From positions 1 through 64,000 of the forward strand of contig JAPEVF010000046.1 of NCBI GenBank assembly GCA_029747585.1: a stretch of 64,000 nt of DNA, written 5' to 3'. Positions within the stretch are counted from its first letter, which is position 1. Each line of letters opens with the position of its first letter. A program made the translations under genes and the position numbers. Positions 45,602 to 58,216 of the stretch are shown piece after piece. This stretch comes from Pleurotus djamor (lineage: Eukaryota > Basidiomycota > Agaricomycetes > Agaricales > Pleurotaceae). A model generated the notes under the pieces. That model had not been told where the DNA came from. It ran no database searches and was given only the letters and a program-made list of their open reading frames with translations.

Positions 45602-47644
45602 TCATAAAACAAGCCCGGGGGCCTCAAAGAGACCATCCCAATAACGGGTGACGAGACCCTGGATAACAGGTATTAGGCCACTAATTAGGCCACTATTGTT
45701 GGCAGGAGGGGGTTCATAGTTCTCTATGTTATCTTCGTATTTTTTGGCTTGATACACAGTCAAGGTACGGAAGCATACAAGATAGAGACAAGACGCACCA
45801 TAGGAAGCTAACTTTTCTTCAATTTCGCGATGAAGTTTCGTGACTGCGAACGCATGCGGCAATGTGAGTACTTCGTGGGAAGTGACCCCTGGTCTGGCAA
45901 CACGATAACTTACATTTCCTGTAATCTGAGCAATGGACAGTGAGTTGGTTTCAGGTAAAAGGAAATCGTAATGGTAACACCCACCTGTTCGATTGCTGCA
46001 TATCGACAGATATACGTACGTCACTAGCCCCTTGAGAAGCGGGATGTCAGATGACAGACACAACTTGCGGCGTAGCAGACTAGACATCATACCAATAGGA
46101 TGACGATAGGAATCGACGACCAGGTGATGGCGATAGAAAGGCAGATGGCCTATATAACTCTGTAAGAAGAAAGGCGAAAATGACAATGACGGATCGTTGA
46201 ACGAACCACCAAATTTTGTAGTATTATCATCAGGATCCAGGTAATACCGATAGACCTGTCACCCAACAAGAGTAAGATGTCTGATATCAGCAAGCAAGGG
46301 AGGGAGGATATATACTCTTGATCAACTAGTATATGTAAAGGCTTGAATTTCTTGCATTGTGAATGCAGAGTCTCGAATTGGTCGCTAAAGTCGGCTGCGG
46401 CGGGGAGGTACTAGTGAGACATATGACGTTGCAAAGCATGGCCCTAGTAGTCCGCACCCTGGGCTCGCACCTCGCGAGAGAGCTTATCAAACTGTGTGGG
46501 TCGGTGGGTCAGATATTGGGTTTTAGCATATAAGTAATGAGAGAAGTTCAGTTGAACACATACAATATCCTTGACTATTGCGTTTTGCAGCCCGTCGATA
46601 TTGTGAGTGGCCTGGAGCAGTGGCAGGTTCAGCTGGAACATCACCCTTCAACCCAAGTGACATACATACCAGACACTCAACGTATTCAGGCAAGTGGTCA
46701 CATATTACACTGTCGCTGAGGGTTTCCCATGATACCCGCTGGTGAAATGGGAAGACGGTGAGGATGAAGCTGTTTGTGTAGGCCAGCGCGCAATGCGTAA
46801 TATATAATTTGTTGGGGAGCTGAATTGCTAGATGGAAGGGTGGCTGAAGCATTAGGGCTCTTACTAGGAATATGTATAGAGAAGGCATACAACTGACCTT
46901 CAAGCCGATCAAATCTTCGAGCAAAGCGATCCATGGCGTCATCCACGGCTAGCCAACTGCCACGATAATCGTCCAGGGTTGGGATCTCTGATGAGCGGTA
47001 AACGGCCTCAAGGACGAGTGCCAGGAAGTTGATTAAGCTAGGCCCGGGGCGCAATTAGCACATGACTGGATAGCCTCCCGCCGCCTAGACAGCAAGCACT
47101 CACGTAGAGCCTAGGAATAAGAGTGAAGGGTGTAGAGGCGGTACTGTTGATGGAAATGCTACCGCTACTAAAGCAGCGGTAGCAATATTGACCATTAAGA
47201 CCTCAATGATCAGGGCCGTGATCCACCAATACCAGGGTACGCGTGGTGGTGGTATCGGATGCCTTTGTAGGCTTTCTCGGACCGCACGTTTAATCTACAC
47301 CAGGTATGATGAGCAGCGCATACTACTATGCCAGACATGAAATAAGGCATACAACTGCAAAGTAACCCTGCCAGTCGCGGTGGTCGGAGTGGTTGGGCAT
47401 GGTTGGGGTGCTGCAGGAAGAGCCTTCAAGACACTAGGAATGGGCCTCATCGGGAGACGTAATGTGACGCCAATCTTTCCCTTTTTGGTAGTCTGACTTC
47501 CTCCTTTGTACTCACAACGGCGGCGATCAGGGCCGAATCATCGTCGCCCTGTCCATCTTCTCTCGGGCCTCGGCGTTTGGACGGGGGGCTTGATTTTCCA
47601 CGCGCAAAACGGGGAATCGCCGGGATTATAAACTCTGCATTCAT
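45602..47644 (-). CDS. Hypothetical multi-exon membrane protein
   Basis: Starts MNAEFIIPAIPRFARGKSS; exon 1 is 47644-47516. Later coding pieces include DHRDWQGYFA, RVPWYWWITALIIEVLMVNIA (a transmembrane helix), LINFLALVLEAVYRSSEIPTLDD, and a final exon ending in GLVTRYWDGLFEAPGLVL at 45602. The pieces are separated by plausible 50-60 bp introns, but I could not fix all junctions. I do not recognise a family. The general plan, a helix followed by an acidic amphipathic region, vaguely recalls the inverted-repeat gene next door, too weakly to claim kinship. Confidence 0.45.
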
Positions 47645-48092
47645 TGTTGCCTATATATATATAAGGGAGTATACAAACGACATTCACGACAAGTCTGTTG
47701 GAACTTGCAAGGCGTGAGGTTGGTGGCATGTGGCCCACCTTTCATCTGGTAGGCCAAAGTGAGTCATTGCCATCAAAGTGTGGTTTTCAAGGGGCAGACG
47801 AGGTGACCTTATGTCACTTGAACTTCGACGAGTGACCTTGACTTTGCCGGCGGGTACCTAGCAATCCAGAGCGGGTGTCTACCATGATTCAGCGGAGTCT
47901 AGGAAATATATAGGGGTATGAGCTCGGTGTTTCAAGTTTTCAACTGAGTTTGAACTCGGGAGGAAGGACTGGACAGGCGCGCGCGCCTCAAGCTCAAACC
48001 CCAAACCCCAACCTCACCTCGATGGATCCATATTCCTTCGTTCGTGTTCACTTGTGCGTTCTTGGTGAAAGATTGTGCACACCTAACTGATC
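47645..48092. other. Intergenic region
   Basis: Upstream of both the hypothetical gene (minus) and inverted-repeat copy B (plus). Contains a TATATATATATA run near 47652-47663 and a CCCCAAACCCCAACC stretch at the inner edge of the repeat. Confidence 0.4.
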
Positions 48093-50004
48093 ATGAAAAT
48101 TAGCCCACCAANTCTGGAACGCAACCTCTATTTTCCCGCGAAATATGCATCCCGTCTCCTCCTATTATTGCTTGGCCTCACATTGTGGTCCGCAATCATT
48201 CTCGTTAACGCCAGCGATGCGTACGCGCAGGTTGCGACAAATACTTCGTTTCTAATCCTTTTCCTTGGGTAAGTCACCAGGCATTTCGCTTAGATTGCCA
48301 AACGAACGCCTAGGATAGTGCGACTCTGCCTGTCTTCGCAGGTGTTCTTCATAGGAACGAGTTCTGGTCAGACCGGCTGGACGACACTATTCTTCTGTGG
48401 ATGGATATTGCTGGATTCATTAAAGAACTTGCAGAGGTGTTAATTGGTTCGTCCATCTCCCAGTCAAGAGCATCAGAGTTTGATAGCTTGGTCTCCACAT
48501 TGCAATAGATACACCCGAGCTACCCCCTTCGGTCCAAGAAACGATTCTTTTTCATCTTAGGGACCTGGTCAATTCCTTGGGGCTCACTTGCGGTGACCGT
48601 TCAAAACTCTCCAACAACCCGATTACTCGACAAGCCAATGCTAATCATGTACGTCGCGTGCGGTCAATCTCTCTCCTTCTCTCACGCGAAGTTCCAGGCG
48701 GAATCGCAGCGTACTCATCAAGCCGTTTCCACATTGCTGGTGCCCCTCGACGCTTTCAAGCAGTTCCTATCATTTTTGGGTCATGCTTTTCCATGCAGTG
48801 GAGGAAGTCCCAGTAACGAAGCCGTCGTACCCCGTCAAGCATGGATTGACTTGGTCTGTTACTCACTTCCTACTGCCGTCTATCACTCATTCTCTCTTAG
48901 TACATGTTAATATCGCGAATGGAACACATTCACGATATCGATAAGACTACTGCCAGTATGTTGTGTAGCCTACTAGCATACTCCCACTTCGTTGGTATTG
49001 ACAATACTTTCAGAGCGCCTCCTTCACCCAGTAGATGAGCTCAGGGCTCACGCTGAATCATTCCCTCAACTAAACTCCTACCCGTCAGTCTTTTTNGTGT
49101 AAGCCTCTATCATACCTGTCGACTCACCCAAAGCCAGATACGCCATTCCCTTGTGGGCTTCACTCATTATATACTGTTATATATTTTTGGTTCGCCGTCT
49201 TCCCTTTTCTCGCCGTTGATAAGTATATCTGAACCCGACAAATAGCCTCTGTTTGTCTTACCCATCGGTTGGTTCGGCGTGCCATGCACTTTGTGTACTG
49301 TTGAGTCAGCCCACGGCATCTGCCTCCACAGAGTACTAAACGCCCTCTAGTCATTCATTATGATGGGTGTTACAATGTTTGGAGACAGTCGTGACGGTGG
49401 GTCTTTCGCTTGCATGATTGCGACATATTTCAGTGACCCCTTGGCCTTTGTTCCAGATATGCTTGATCATAGTGTGTCTAATTTCCTCGTACACGACAAT
49501 TCCTATCAAATACTGACCCTTTGTTTTCAGCCTCCAAACGTTTCGCGTGGAATGTTGATATACACAACCTACCCAACACCGCCATTTGAAGGGATTCTGT
49601 TGTTGTGCACCTGAAAGACGGGATTGTTCAATATTGTAACTTGTCATTCAAACGACAGACAAACCGGGATGATAATTAGATATTCCTACGAAGCGTTAAC
49701 CCAGTACCTCGTGCACGAAGTTACTAGTTCTACCTTACTCTACTTCCCATTCATAATATCCCAAGTCTCCTAGTACTCATATAGATCATGGTTGTTTACG
49801 GAGGTGATGCGCCAACAAGTCCCCTGAACGGCCTACACCTCATTTACGGCTTTCCTTGAACCATCAATGCACCATGCATCACTTGCATCACTTGCAAAGC
49901 GCTTCGGAACAGGCGAATAAGGGATTCTACGTTTCTCAAGTCATGCAAACGGAATCTCGCGCGATAAATGGTGTCGCTGACAAACTCCCAATCTTCACCT
50001 CGGG
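48014..50004 (+). repeat. Inverted-repeat segment, copy B (~2 kb)
   Basis: Reverse-complement partner of 37029-39015. The two arms are separated by about 9 kb of single-copy genes. Copy B has an extra N at 49096 where copy A has no base, and an ambiguous N at 48112. Confidence 0.9.
48093..49232 (+). CDS. Hypothetical membrane protein, inverted-repeat copy B
   Basis: Six exons: 48093-48268, 48355-48446, 48509-48648, 48698-48853, 48901-48955, 49014-49232. With the N at 49096 treated as a spurious base the frame gives 278 aa ending in AVDKYI. One N-terminal transmembrane helix, an acidic helical middle (RLDDTILLWMDIAGFIKEL), a Cys-containing loop and a C-terminal hydrophobic segment. The exon 4 acceptor could lie six bases earlier, adding two residues. 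No family recognised. Confidence 0.6.
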
Positions 50005-50228
50005 GATGACGGTAGAAATTTGTGAAAAAGGCGCCCGCGCCAACTGTTTTGCAAACAGCAATAATCGAGTAGGGGGATGTACTTTAAGTTGTCTATATGC
50101 AGTAAGAATACTGGGAGAGAGGAGGGTTTTATTCAAGCTACGGATCGAGTTGAGTAAGGTGTTGATGATGTATTCTGAATGAGAGATGATCAAACCTACA
50201 TACATGCTGGAGCCAGATTGCACGTAGG
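49233..50228. other. Outer end of inverted repeat copy B and intergenic
   Basis: Includes the sequence matching the 5' flank of NPY1 in copy A (near 49930-50004). This shows the duplicated unit reaches into the upstream region of NPY1. No gene supported. Confidence 0.4.
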
Positions 50229-53144
50229 TCATGACGATATTTCAGCGGCATCGGTAACAGGCAAGACACGTTCGCTGCTGAGGTTGTGTGTAGTCGCATT
50301 AAGTTGAGCGGCCATGAGCACTCGAAACCGTGAGTCTTCGCGTCTCATCTAGAACAAACGCAATCAAACACCACACACTCGGGGACTCCAGGGAGAACAC
50401 TCACTAGCTGTCTGTACGTTCCAGATTCTGTTATCTTCCCGTCTATAACAAATAATCCGTTGAGGGTCTAGTTGAGGTGTGGAGGAGGAAACCCACCTTC
50501 TAGAACGACAATGCGCTCTGCCCTAGCGATAGTTGACAGACGATGTGCTACGAAGAGACACGTCGTTTCCTTCGCTCTCAAGATTTTATCGATGGCGTCG
50601 TTGACCTATCATGGCACACCACATCAGCACAACCTCAAGATGAACGACTAAACGACGTACCCGGACTTCTGATGTTGCATCCAATGAGCTCGTAGCCTCG
50701 TCCAAGGCCAGGATAGCGGGTTTCTTCAACAATGCGCGAGCAATGGCCAATCTCTGTCTTTGACCACCACTTAAGCTCATGCGTCCGACTACAACCAACA
50801 ATGAACATCATGAGCTCCAAGCCTGAAGAGCATAAGAGGACACGACACTCACTTTCGGTCTCGAAACCATGAGGCATGCCCCAGACGAATTCACAGTTAG
50901 CATCACGAGCCGCCTGTTCAATTTGTTCGCGAGTAGCCGTTGGGTTGCCAAATGCGATATTAGACGCGATGGTCCCAGTAAACAGCACAGGATCTTGAGG
51001 AACAACGCCAATGATACCCCTCCATGATTCTGGCGTGAACTCCTGAATATCTACTTGTCATCAACATCAAGAAGATTCGCCAACGCTATAAAAACGTACC
51101 TTGACCATCGAAGGTGACCTTTCCCTTGACTGGGTCGTAGTATCGCAGCAGGAGGGAGTGTATCGATGATTTCCCTCCTCCACTCTTACCACTGACCTGA
51201 CGTCAGCACAAGAGCACGGAACGTGCAAGAAGACCCCGGACTCACACGATGGCAACGCTTTCCCCAACACCGACGTCAAGGTTAAAATCCTTCAAGATCT
51301 CGACACCCTTGCGGCTCGGGTACTCGAACTGAACATTCTCGAAGCGAATGACACCCCTTCGGTCGTGAGGCAACTCAATACCTTTATGGGGAGGGATGTG
51401 TGGTTGACGGTCCAGTAAATCGAAGATCCGAGTACCTGCTCCGATGCCCCGCATGATAGAAGACTAGGAATTAAAAATAGGTTTTTTAGGTGGAGCGGAG
51501 GGGAGGATGACATCAAATGACGAGGACGTACGAAGAAGGATCTGTGCAGGGAAGCGTTAGTAACGGGCCCTCCTGATGATCAGATGGCAGGGCGTACGTG
51601 AGCATCGTTAAGCCATTCCCAACGTAGACCGTGTAGAGTAAGAGACTCGTCAGATCGCCCACCGAAATGTCTCCGCGAGAAACCAGACTGCCACCTTGAT
51701 GACCGAGATCAATTGGGAGATTGGATAAAAGGGAAAGATACGTACCGTATCCAAGAAGGGCAAGGATGGTGACATTGCCACTCCAGCCTGTGCTACCGAA
51801 AAATATACCCGAGGCGACAGCTTCTTTTCTGGCAAGGTCAAGGACGTGGTTGACTCGTTGGTGGAACTTTTCCGTTTCTTGTGGGATAGCATTGAACGCT
51901 TGTACGGTCCGAAGAGCAGAGAGTGACTCTGAAGCGACCTACAAGGATACATTTGTCCGGCGTACTACTTCAGAAAGAAAGATGAGGCTAACCTTGGTCA
52001 TTTCACCCATGGCTTCCTGTGTGTTGTTTGAGAGCTTCTTGAGGTAACGACCATAAAACACCTTGGGTCGAGTTCAGTACCGATACGACATGATTGAATT
52101 TGTGCAACGGACAGCACCAAGCGAGACCGGAGGCACGACCATGAGCATCATCGTTGTCAGTGTCGGAGAGAGATAGAACATGGCTCCCACTGTCATCACA
52201 CGTGTTCAAAGACCAATACACAGATCGAGCGAAGTAAACCTACAACCAACAGATGCCATGATGACAGCGCGAAGACCATCGGACAGGTTCTGTGTGACAC
52301 TAGGACGAGAATGTTTGTGTGGAGGTAGGGTGGTAAGATGTAGCTGAGCATACCTTTCGCCGACGATACTAGAGTCCACGCTTAGCCTACTCAAAACGTC
52401 ACCTTCACCGCGTTCTACAAACTCAACTTCCTGCTTGAGAGCGGCTTCGTAAGTCTGTTCCCGTAGCCTCGCTACGATGCGTTGACCTAGATAGTGATTA
52501 AGCTGACATTCTCTGGGCAAAGATTGGGTTATCTAACCTGACATTTTGATGAGCATCGCGCGTCCCGCGTTAGCGACGGCACCAGTAGTGAACATGACCA
52601 AGAGGATGGCAGAGGCTCCACCGATTGAAAGCCCCAAGGGTATTTGCTAAGAAATGATAGTTACAGAGTGCCGATATGAGATACGCCTGATGTGACGACA
52701 TACAGGATTTGCAGATGAAAAGAAGTCGATTAATTTGCCGATGGTAAATGGTACACTCAGTGAAACCGCGGAGGAGACGAGTAGCAGGCCGATTGCAGTA
52801 GTCAAGGGTTTTCGTTCGGGCATCGCAAGTGCTACGACTTTTCGGAAAGAAGAAGCAGATTTTGGCGACTTTGTGAATATTGAAGGCAGAAACCGAGAAA
52901 TTGACGGCTTCGGAGGCTTCGAGGTCGGAGGCTTCGATGGCGTAGAATACTTTCGAATTTTCCAAACGGCTTGAGTAGTCGACCCATTGAAGGGCTGACT
53001 ACGAAGTTCATGACGGAATTGCTGACGAGCGAGAGACAAAGTTCCGTGACGAAGTGATGAGAACCCGCGACATGTATGAGTCGTGGTCGGCGACCACCAA
53101 GGCCGCAGAGACGTTGCCAGCGATGACGAGTGTCTTGAGAGCAT
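50229..53144 (-). CDS. Mitochondrial ABC half-transporter (MDL1/ABCB10 type)
   Basis: Starts [18 protein letters not shown], a Ser/Arg-rich mitochondrial presequence, and ends GRKITES-type region, then DAAEISS at 50229. The membrane domain begins at [20 protein letters not shown]. The nucleotide-binding domain has the Walker [10 protein letters not shown] near 51150-51190, the signature [16 protein letters not shown] near 50740-50770, the Walker [13 protein letters not shown] near 50700 and the H-loop LFVAHRLS near 50550. MDL/ABCB10 proteins are homodimeric half-transporters of the inner membrane, exporting peptides or supporting haem and redox homeostasis. The many introns were not all fixed. 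MDL1 versus MDL2 cannot be decided here. Confidence 0.88.
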
Positions 53145-54112
53145 GCTATCCCAGACAGCGAAGACAGAGATCGCTGGTCAGCGTGGAAAGAACGACGTTG
53201 GTCGACACGACGACCTTTGCTTGTGAGCCGGAATGACGGAGGCTGACAGAGGTTGCGCCATCACGTGAGTCAATGACCCACGCGCGTGGGAACGTTGAAC
53301 TTGTGATCGTCGTCGTGCTTGACTCTGAGTTGTGGCGTTCTGTGGTCGTTTCTAGCACTTGCAAAAGCCACCTATTCGGTTGCTTGTGCAAAATGGCTCT
53401 GGCTCTGGCACTTCTTACTACGATGCGGTCGCACAGGAATCCGACTGCATCTCCCCTGGTCGCTTTGTCCCCTTTAGCACCGCACAGACTTCCACGGCAC
53501 GTCGCCAGGTAAACATCCTTTACCGACATTCCGCCTTGTTGCTGGACCGCTGCATGAGCTTCTGTCAGCGAAAAATGCTCTTGGTATTTTAACCGAGTCG
53601 GCCTCGTCTATTCTGGCCTATCGCTCCCTTCGCACTCAGATCTGGCTATCCACATTTGCTGCCCAGGAAACTCCGTCGTCTAAAATACTCTATCAACTTC
53701 CCAGCCCTGTTCTCAACTTCCAAGTATCTCCTTATGCTACCCGGGACTCACGCTTCATCAGGGTGACAGCGATTTACTTATGGTAGTCATTTTCCCGTAA
53801 GCGGATGGTTTATCGAGCCATTGACAATTCCGTGCCTCACCTTGCGACCGCGAATGCCAAAAAAACATACTTGGCACTGCTTCCAACGCCTGATAGCAGT
53901 TTTCTCTGGCTATACGAAGTGATACCGCGAGTCCCGGGCATTCCCTATACGTTCCCTTGCGTTCTTTGAGCGTCCATCGAAACCGTATAAAACCTATCCT
54001 TGTTTCCGATTGAACGACATCCCATCCTCCTCCTCCATCTTCTAGACACTCCTCTGCATTCTCTCAGCACTCTTCATCCTTTTAGACATATTTTCATCTC
54101 TTAGAACTCAAC
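53145..54112. other. Divergent promoter region
   Basis: Between the ABC transporter (minus) and the PEP-mutase-family gene (plus). A TATAAAA box lies at 53986-53992, and C/T-rich sequence runs from 54020 to the start codon, as in highly expressed fungal genes. Confidence 0.5.
53986..53992 (+). promoter_or_regulatory. TATA box of the PEP-mutase-family gene
   Basis: TATAAAA 121 bases before the ATG at 54113, followed by a pyrimidine-rich leader. Confidence 0.5.
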
Positions 54113-55313
54113 ATGCCTGCTGCTGATTACTTCACCAAGACCGCCGGCGATGCCCCCGCTCCCGCTGCCCCTTCTACCGACGGTGTCTACTACAACGCTC
54201 GTCTGGACCCCAAGAACTACCTTGAGGGNCCTCTCTCCTCCAACCCGGCTACCCGCCTCCGCCAGCTGCTCGCTCGCCCTGGCATCGTTGTAAGTAGTAT
54301 CTTATCAAATGAAACCCACACAACACCATCTAATCATTGCACTATAGGTCGCCCCCGGCATCTGCGATGGTATCTCCGCCAGATGTGCTCTTGAAGCCGG
54401 CTTCGAATGCTTGTACCAATCCGGTGCTGCTACCACTGCTTCCCGCCTCGGCCAGCCCGATCTTGCCATTGCTACATTGAACGATTTCGTTGGCGTGAGT
54501 ACCCCTCCACATCAATCCCGATGTTACTTTTGGATACTGAAACATCTCATCCACTCAACAGTCCGCCCAAATGGTCTGCAGCTTGGACCCCACTGTCCCC
54601 GTCATCGCTGACGCCGACACCGGTTTCGGTGGCCCTGCCATGGTCGCCCGAACAGTCACCCAATACGCCAAATCCGGTGTTGCAGGTCTCCACATCGAAG
54701 ATCAAGTTCAGACCAAACGATGTGGTCACTTGCTCGGAAAGCAGGTCGTCTCCCGTGAAGAATTCATCACCCGCATCCGTGCTGCCGTCATTGCTCGTGA
54801 TGCCATCCCAGGAGGATCAGACTTTGTCATCATTGGCCGCACGGACTCGGCTCAGGTTTTGGGAATGGAGGAGGCCGTTGAGCGTTTGAAGCTCGCTGCC
54901 GCTGCTGGTGCCGATGTCTGCTTCATCGAGGGTGTCAAATCCAAGGAACTCCTTGAGACTACCGTCGCTGCCCTTGCACCCAAGCCTGTCCTCGTCAACG
55001 TCATCTCTGGTGGCCTCACTCCTCCCTTCACCTACAAGGAGGCTGAGGAGATGGGTGCCAAGATCATCAGTATGTCCACTCAATTGAATATTGGACGCGC
55101 ACTGTACTAACCACATCCCCAGTTTTCTCATTGGTCTCTTGCGTCGCTATGGTTCACGCCTGCCGTGCAGCTATGCAATCCCTCAAGAAGACCGGAACCG
55201 ACTTCGTCTCTGCCCAAGGCATGGACCCCAAGGCCTTCTTCAAGGTCATGGGTCTCGACCCGGTCATTGAACTGGACGCCAAGGCTGGAGGAACCGCTTT
55301 CGCTCAGGTTTAA
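54113..55313 (+). CDS. PEP-mutase / isocitrate-lyase superfamily enzyme
   Basis: Exons 54113-54289, 54348-54494, 54562-55069 and 55123-55313 give 340 aa. The fold is clear: APGICDGISARCALEAGF, the metal-binding ADADTGFGGP, the KRCGHLLGK loop with the K-[KR]-C-G-H signature of isocitrate lyases, and IGRTDSA. Such enzymes cleave or rearrange C-C or C-P bonds in 2-hydroxy or 2-oxo acids. Candidates are oxaloacetate acetylhydrolase (oxalate production), 2,3-dimethylmalate lyase or a phosphonomutase; NVISGGLTPP is the segment to compare. It is far too short for glyoxylate-cycle isocitrate lyase. Strong codon bias and promoter suggest high expression. The N at 54229 is in a GGN Gly codon and is harmless. 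Confidence 0.88.
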
Positions 55314-55411
55314 TTGGAATAGGGATTCACTGTGTAGAATTACTCGGAGTGTACAGTATTGTACTCTATATGATACCACCATAGATTTTTGGGATTTATG
55401 CTTTCTGCCCG

Positions 55412-56355
55412 CTATGAGCGAATGAATTCACTGTATGGTTCGGAAAGGCTTGTTTGAACCTCCCCATTACGGTTGGCCCATCGACGCGACATGCTCTCTA
55501 CAGCGTTTACCAGACCCTTCTCGAGCCAGCGCATCACCATACTCTCCCTCTTCCAAACACCAGTGGTCCATATGGACAAAGGACCAACCTCTGCATCCCC
55601 TTCTCTCCTCTTCATTCGATTCGCCATGATCACATCCGTGAAAATCCGGTCCCCAACAATGACAAGCTCTTTATCCTGTATCGGCTTCTCCAGAGCAGAA
55701 AAATATCCGCGTATTTGCTCAATGCATGAATATGAAGGTTTGAACTTGTTGTGAATGAGGACGGGGACCCCTAGGTGGTGAGATACCGATTCTGCCTGGA
55801 TGGATTGACGTTGAATAAATGAGTAACGGATCCACGACGCGCGGAGGCCGACTAGAAGAAGTACCTGGATTTCACCAGCGTCGAGGTACGTCCCTGCTGA
55901 GTTGCTGACGATTATAACATTCCCCTCTCCGAAAACCCTACGACAGTCGCGCCATGCACTCTTCCAAGCCCAGAATCAGCGGACGGATACCCAAAAAGCC
56001 TCTACCAGCCACACACCTCTAGTTCCGGTACTAACATATCCCTGTGTGGTGTCGTCTACGGACCCAGCCCAACACCAAGAAAAACTGAGTCAGCCAAACG
56101 AAAGAAAACACGCGAAAAAAGGGCACACCAAGCAGTTATCCTTATCAAACACAGCACCTCTGTAACCAGCTTTCCGAAGCCGCGCAAAGTCAATTGAGCG
56201 AATATCTTCCTTGAGGCAAACGCATGAATAGGTGATGAGTAGAAGAGGGGGTGAAAGGGATGGTTCGGACCTGGTACAGCCAAGCTTGGGAGAGCTAACC
56301 GAGGTTTGAAGATGAGTTGGAATGGTACGAGGATGCCCGGGACGTTGATGGGCAT
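55412..56355 (-). CDS. GEP4: Mitochondrial phosphatidylglycerophosphatase GEP4
   Basis: Exons 56355-56271, 56205-56129, 56055-56017, 55960-55865 and 55795-55412 give 226 aa. It is a HAD phosphatase with the nucleophile motif FDKDNCLT, VIIVSNSAG, and VGDRIFTDVIMANRM; HNKFKPS and IWTTGVWKRES are typical of GEP4. The enzyme dephosphorylates phosphatidylglycerophosphate in the mitochondrial matrix, the step before cardiolipin. The start MPINVPGILVPF is at the position usual for the family. It converges on the PEP-mutase-family gene, 98 bp apart. Confidence 0.92.
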
Positions 56356-56539
56356 TTTAGACACTGTCTGACGGTGAAGACTTTTTCTGAACGAGCAATT
56401 CAGGGGTGGCAGGGGTACGATTTGGTTCACCAAGCCTTCACTTGCACAGGCAAACGCTACTGACACACCGATGTGTGGTTCAGTGCACTCATGGCAATTC
56501 AGGGCTCCAGTTTTCTGGACGAGGATATTTTTCTTGGAT

Positions 56540-57954
56540 TTACAAAATCTCTACTAATGCATATGTCACGGGGTCCCTAGTATACATTTCACCAGCGCAT
56601 TTCTTAAGAAAAACCTCATCGTTTCTGGTCAATGGAACGAGCGGGCAACCATATGTCACCGATGTATGGGCATCTGGCCTCCACCTGCGCCGCTTTGTTT
56701 CCAAGCAATCTCTCAACCCTCCGACGGTAAATCCGGAGCACTCTATGATGTCAAGATAGTTCCAGTCGAGTTCTTCGAGTACTCGAAGAATGTCGTCCGT
56801 CAAGCACGAGCAGTTCGTGAACGTGATGCAGTTACCCGACCACCCGAAGATGAAGTTTCGCAGTTCATCTTCGTCGTGGATGTGTTCAAGGCTCATGACT
56901 TCCGATGACATGTCTGCGTAGTCGAAGTCAGGGTTGAGGCCGCATTCCGAATATACAATCACCATGAGCGGGGATATGGCGATTGACAAGAGGATGCAGG
57001 AAACCGTCTGCTTCGAAAGCTGCTTTAAGACAAGGGTTTCGAGGTCAAACTCGAAGGCGTAGGCGTAGGGCTGGTGATCGTCAGGATTGTAGAAGCTGAA
57101 GTCGACGTATTGGAAGCAGAGATAGGTAGTGGAAATAGATGTTATGAACGTAAGCAGGTATTGAAGGTCTTCAAGGCCTTGCTCGTCGTCTTCGGGGCGT
57201 TCGTAATTGCAGATCGTTAGTCTTCCGATGCTGAGCGAGCTGAAAGATGGGGACTTAGCAGCCACCATTAAGCTATCTCCGGACAGAGTGAGGTCCACCA
57301 GGTTGGGATAGTGAAGAGTAATTGGGTTGGGCTGGGGATTCGGTGTACCGGTATCGCATTGAAGCTCCAACTTTTTCAGGGATGCCGAAGGCATGTACGC
57401 TTCGAGCAAGGGTAGAGTAGATGTCCACGCCGTTTGACATCGGAGACCTACAAAGCGTGGATTGGAGCTTGCCTTCTCGTGGATGAAGCGAAGGATCCTC
57501 GAGACCCGGAGTAGTTCTTCATATTCCTCTAGCTCTGGTAGCTCTGGATTGGGCAAGAGGTACAACGTGAAGTCAAGGTTGGGACACCACGATATTTCGT
57601 CCTCCAAACGAGCAAGATCGTTTTCAAAGCTGGTGCTGTTCAAAAGAATACGGAGGCTCTGCCAGTAGGCTGGAACCTCCGACAGTATCTCCCTCCAAAG
57701 GTGGCAAACCTCTGCCAGCCCGTAGGGGAAATAACATGGCGACGATGGACTGTTTAAACGGTCAACATCAGTTGCGTCTTGTGGTAAACCGTGGTCCAAG
57801 AAATGCTGCCTGAGTGCGAATGATCAGAAAACGTGGAAGTGGATTCATAAGAGACTCACTGTCTGTTACCGTGTACAGGATACTGAAAATCTTGATAAAC
57901 ATGCCCAAAGATCATGAGCAAGAGTTCGAGGGGAAGCTTGTGGATCGGTGCCAT
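56540..57954 (-). CDS. F-box / leucine-rich-repeat-like protein
   Basis: Exons 57954-57860 and 57809-56540 give 454 aa. MAPIHKLPLELLLMIFGHVYQ is a short F-box, and SSPCYFPYGLAEVCHLWREIL continues it. The body holds irregular leucine-rich segments (LKKLELQC, NLVDLTLSGDSL, LSIGRLTICN) and a conserved end (WSGNCITFTNCSCLTD; LDIIECSGFTVGGLRDCLETKR). Agaricomycetes carry hundreds of such SCF adaptors. A truncated tandem copy follows at 58217-58953. Confidence 0.82.
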
Positions 57955-58216
57955 GGGTTCGGTAACCACTACTTATGTGAACCTTAGTCGTAGAATTTTG
58001 ACGTGAGAAGGCTTGTATAAGAGCTTCGCCGCCCCCTCCTGGCCAAGGGGATGCTAATCTGAACGCGAACGGCGAGAGTCGTGGTCCTCGAAAAACCGCC
58101 TCTGAAATCGAGCGCATGATTCTGTGAGGATTCAGGGGGTCAAGGGGTCTTGCATGCCTTGGCCTTCGAATCTTACTCGAGCATGAGATACCCGCTCTGA
58201 TATTTTGGCAGATATT

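Noticed and set aside
47996..48014. CCCCAAACCCCAACC run resembling telomeric repeat
   Set aside because: Too short and irregular, and not the TTAGGG-type repeat of fungi; probably chance at the repeat edge.
49360..49614. 84-codon frame conserved between the inverted-repeat arms (also 37386-37664)
   Set aside because: Conservation is explained by the recent duplication; it lies beyond the stop of the annotated gene and its end differs between copies.
37029..50004. Interpretation as one large transposon with 2-kb terminal inverted repeats
   Set aside because: The arms contain a spliced cellular-type gene and part of the NPY1 flank, and no transposase, tyrosine recombinase or target-site duplication is visible.
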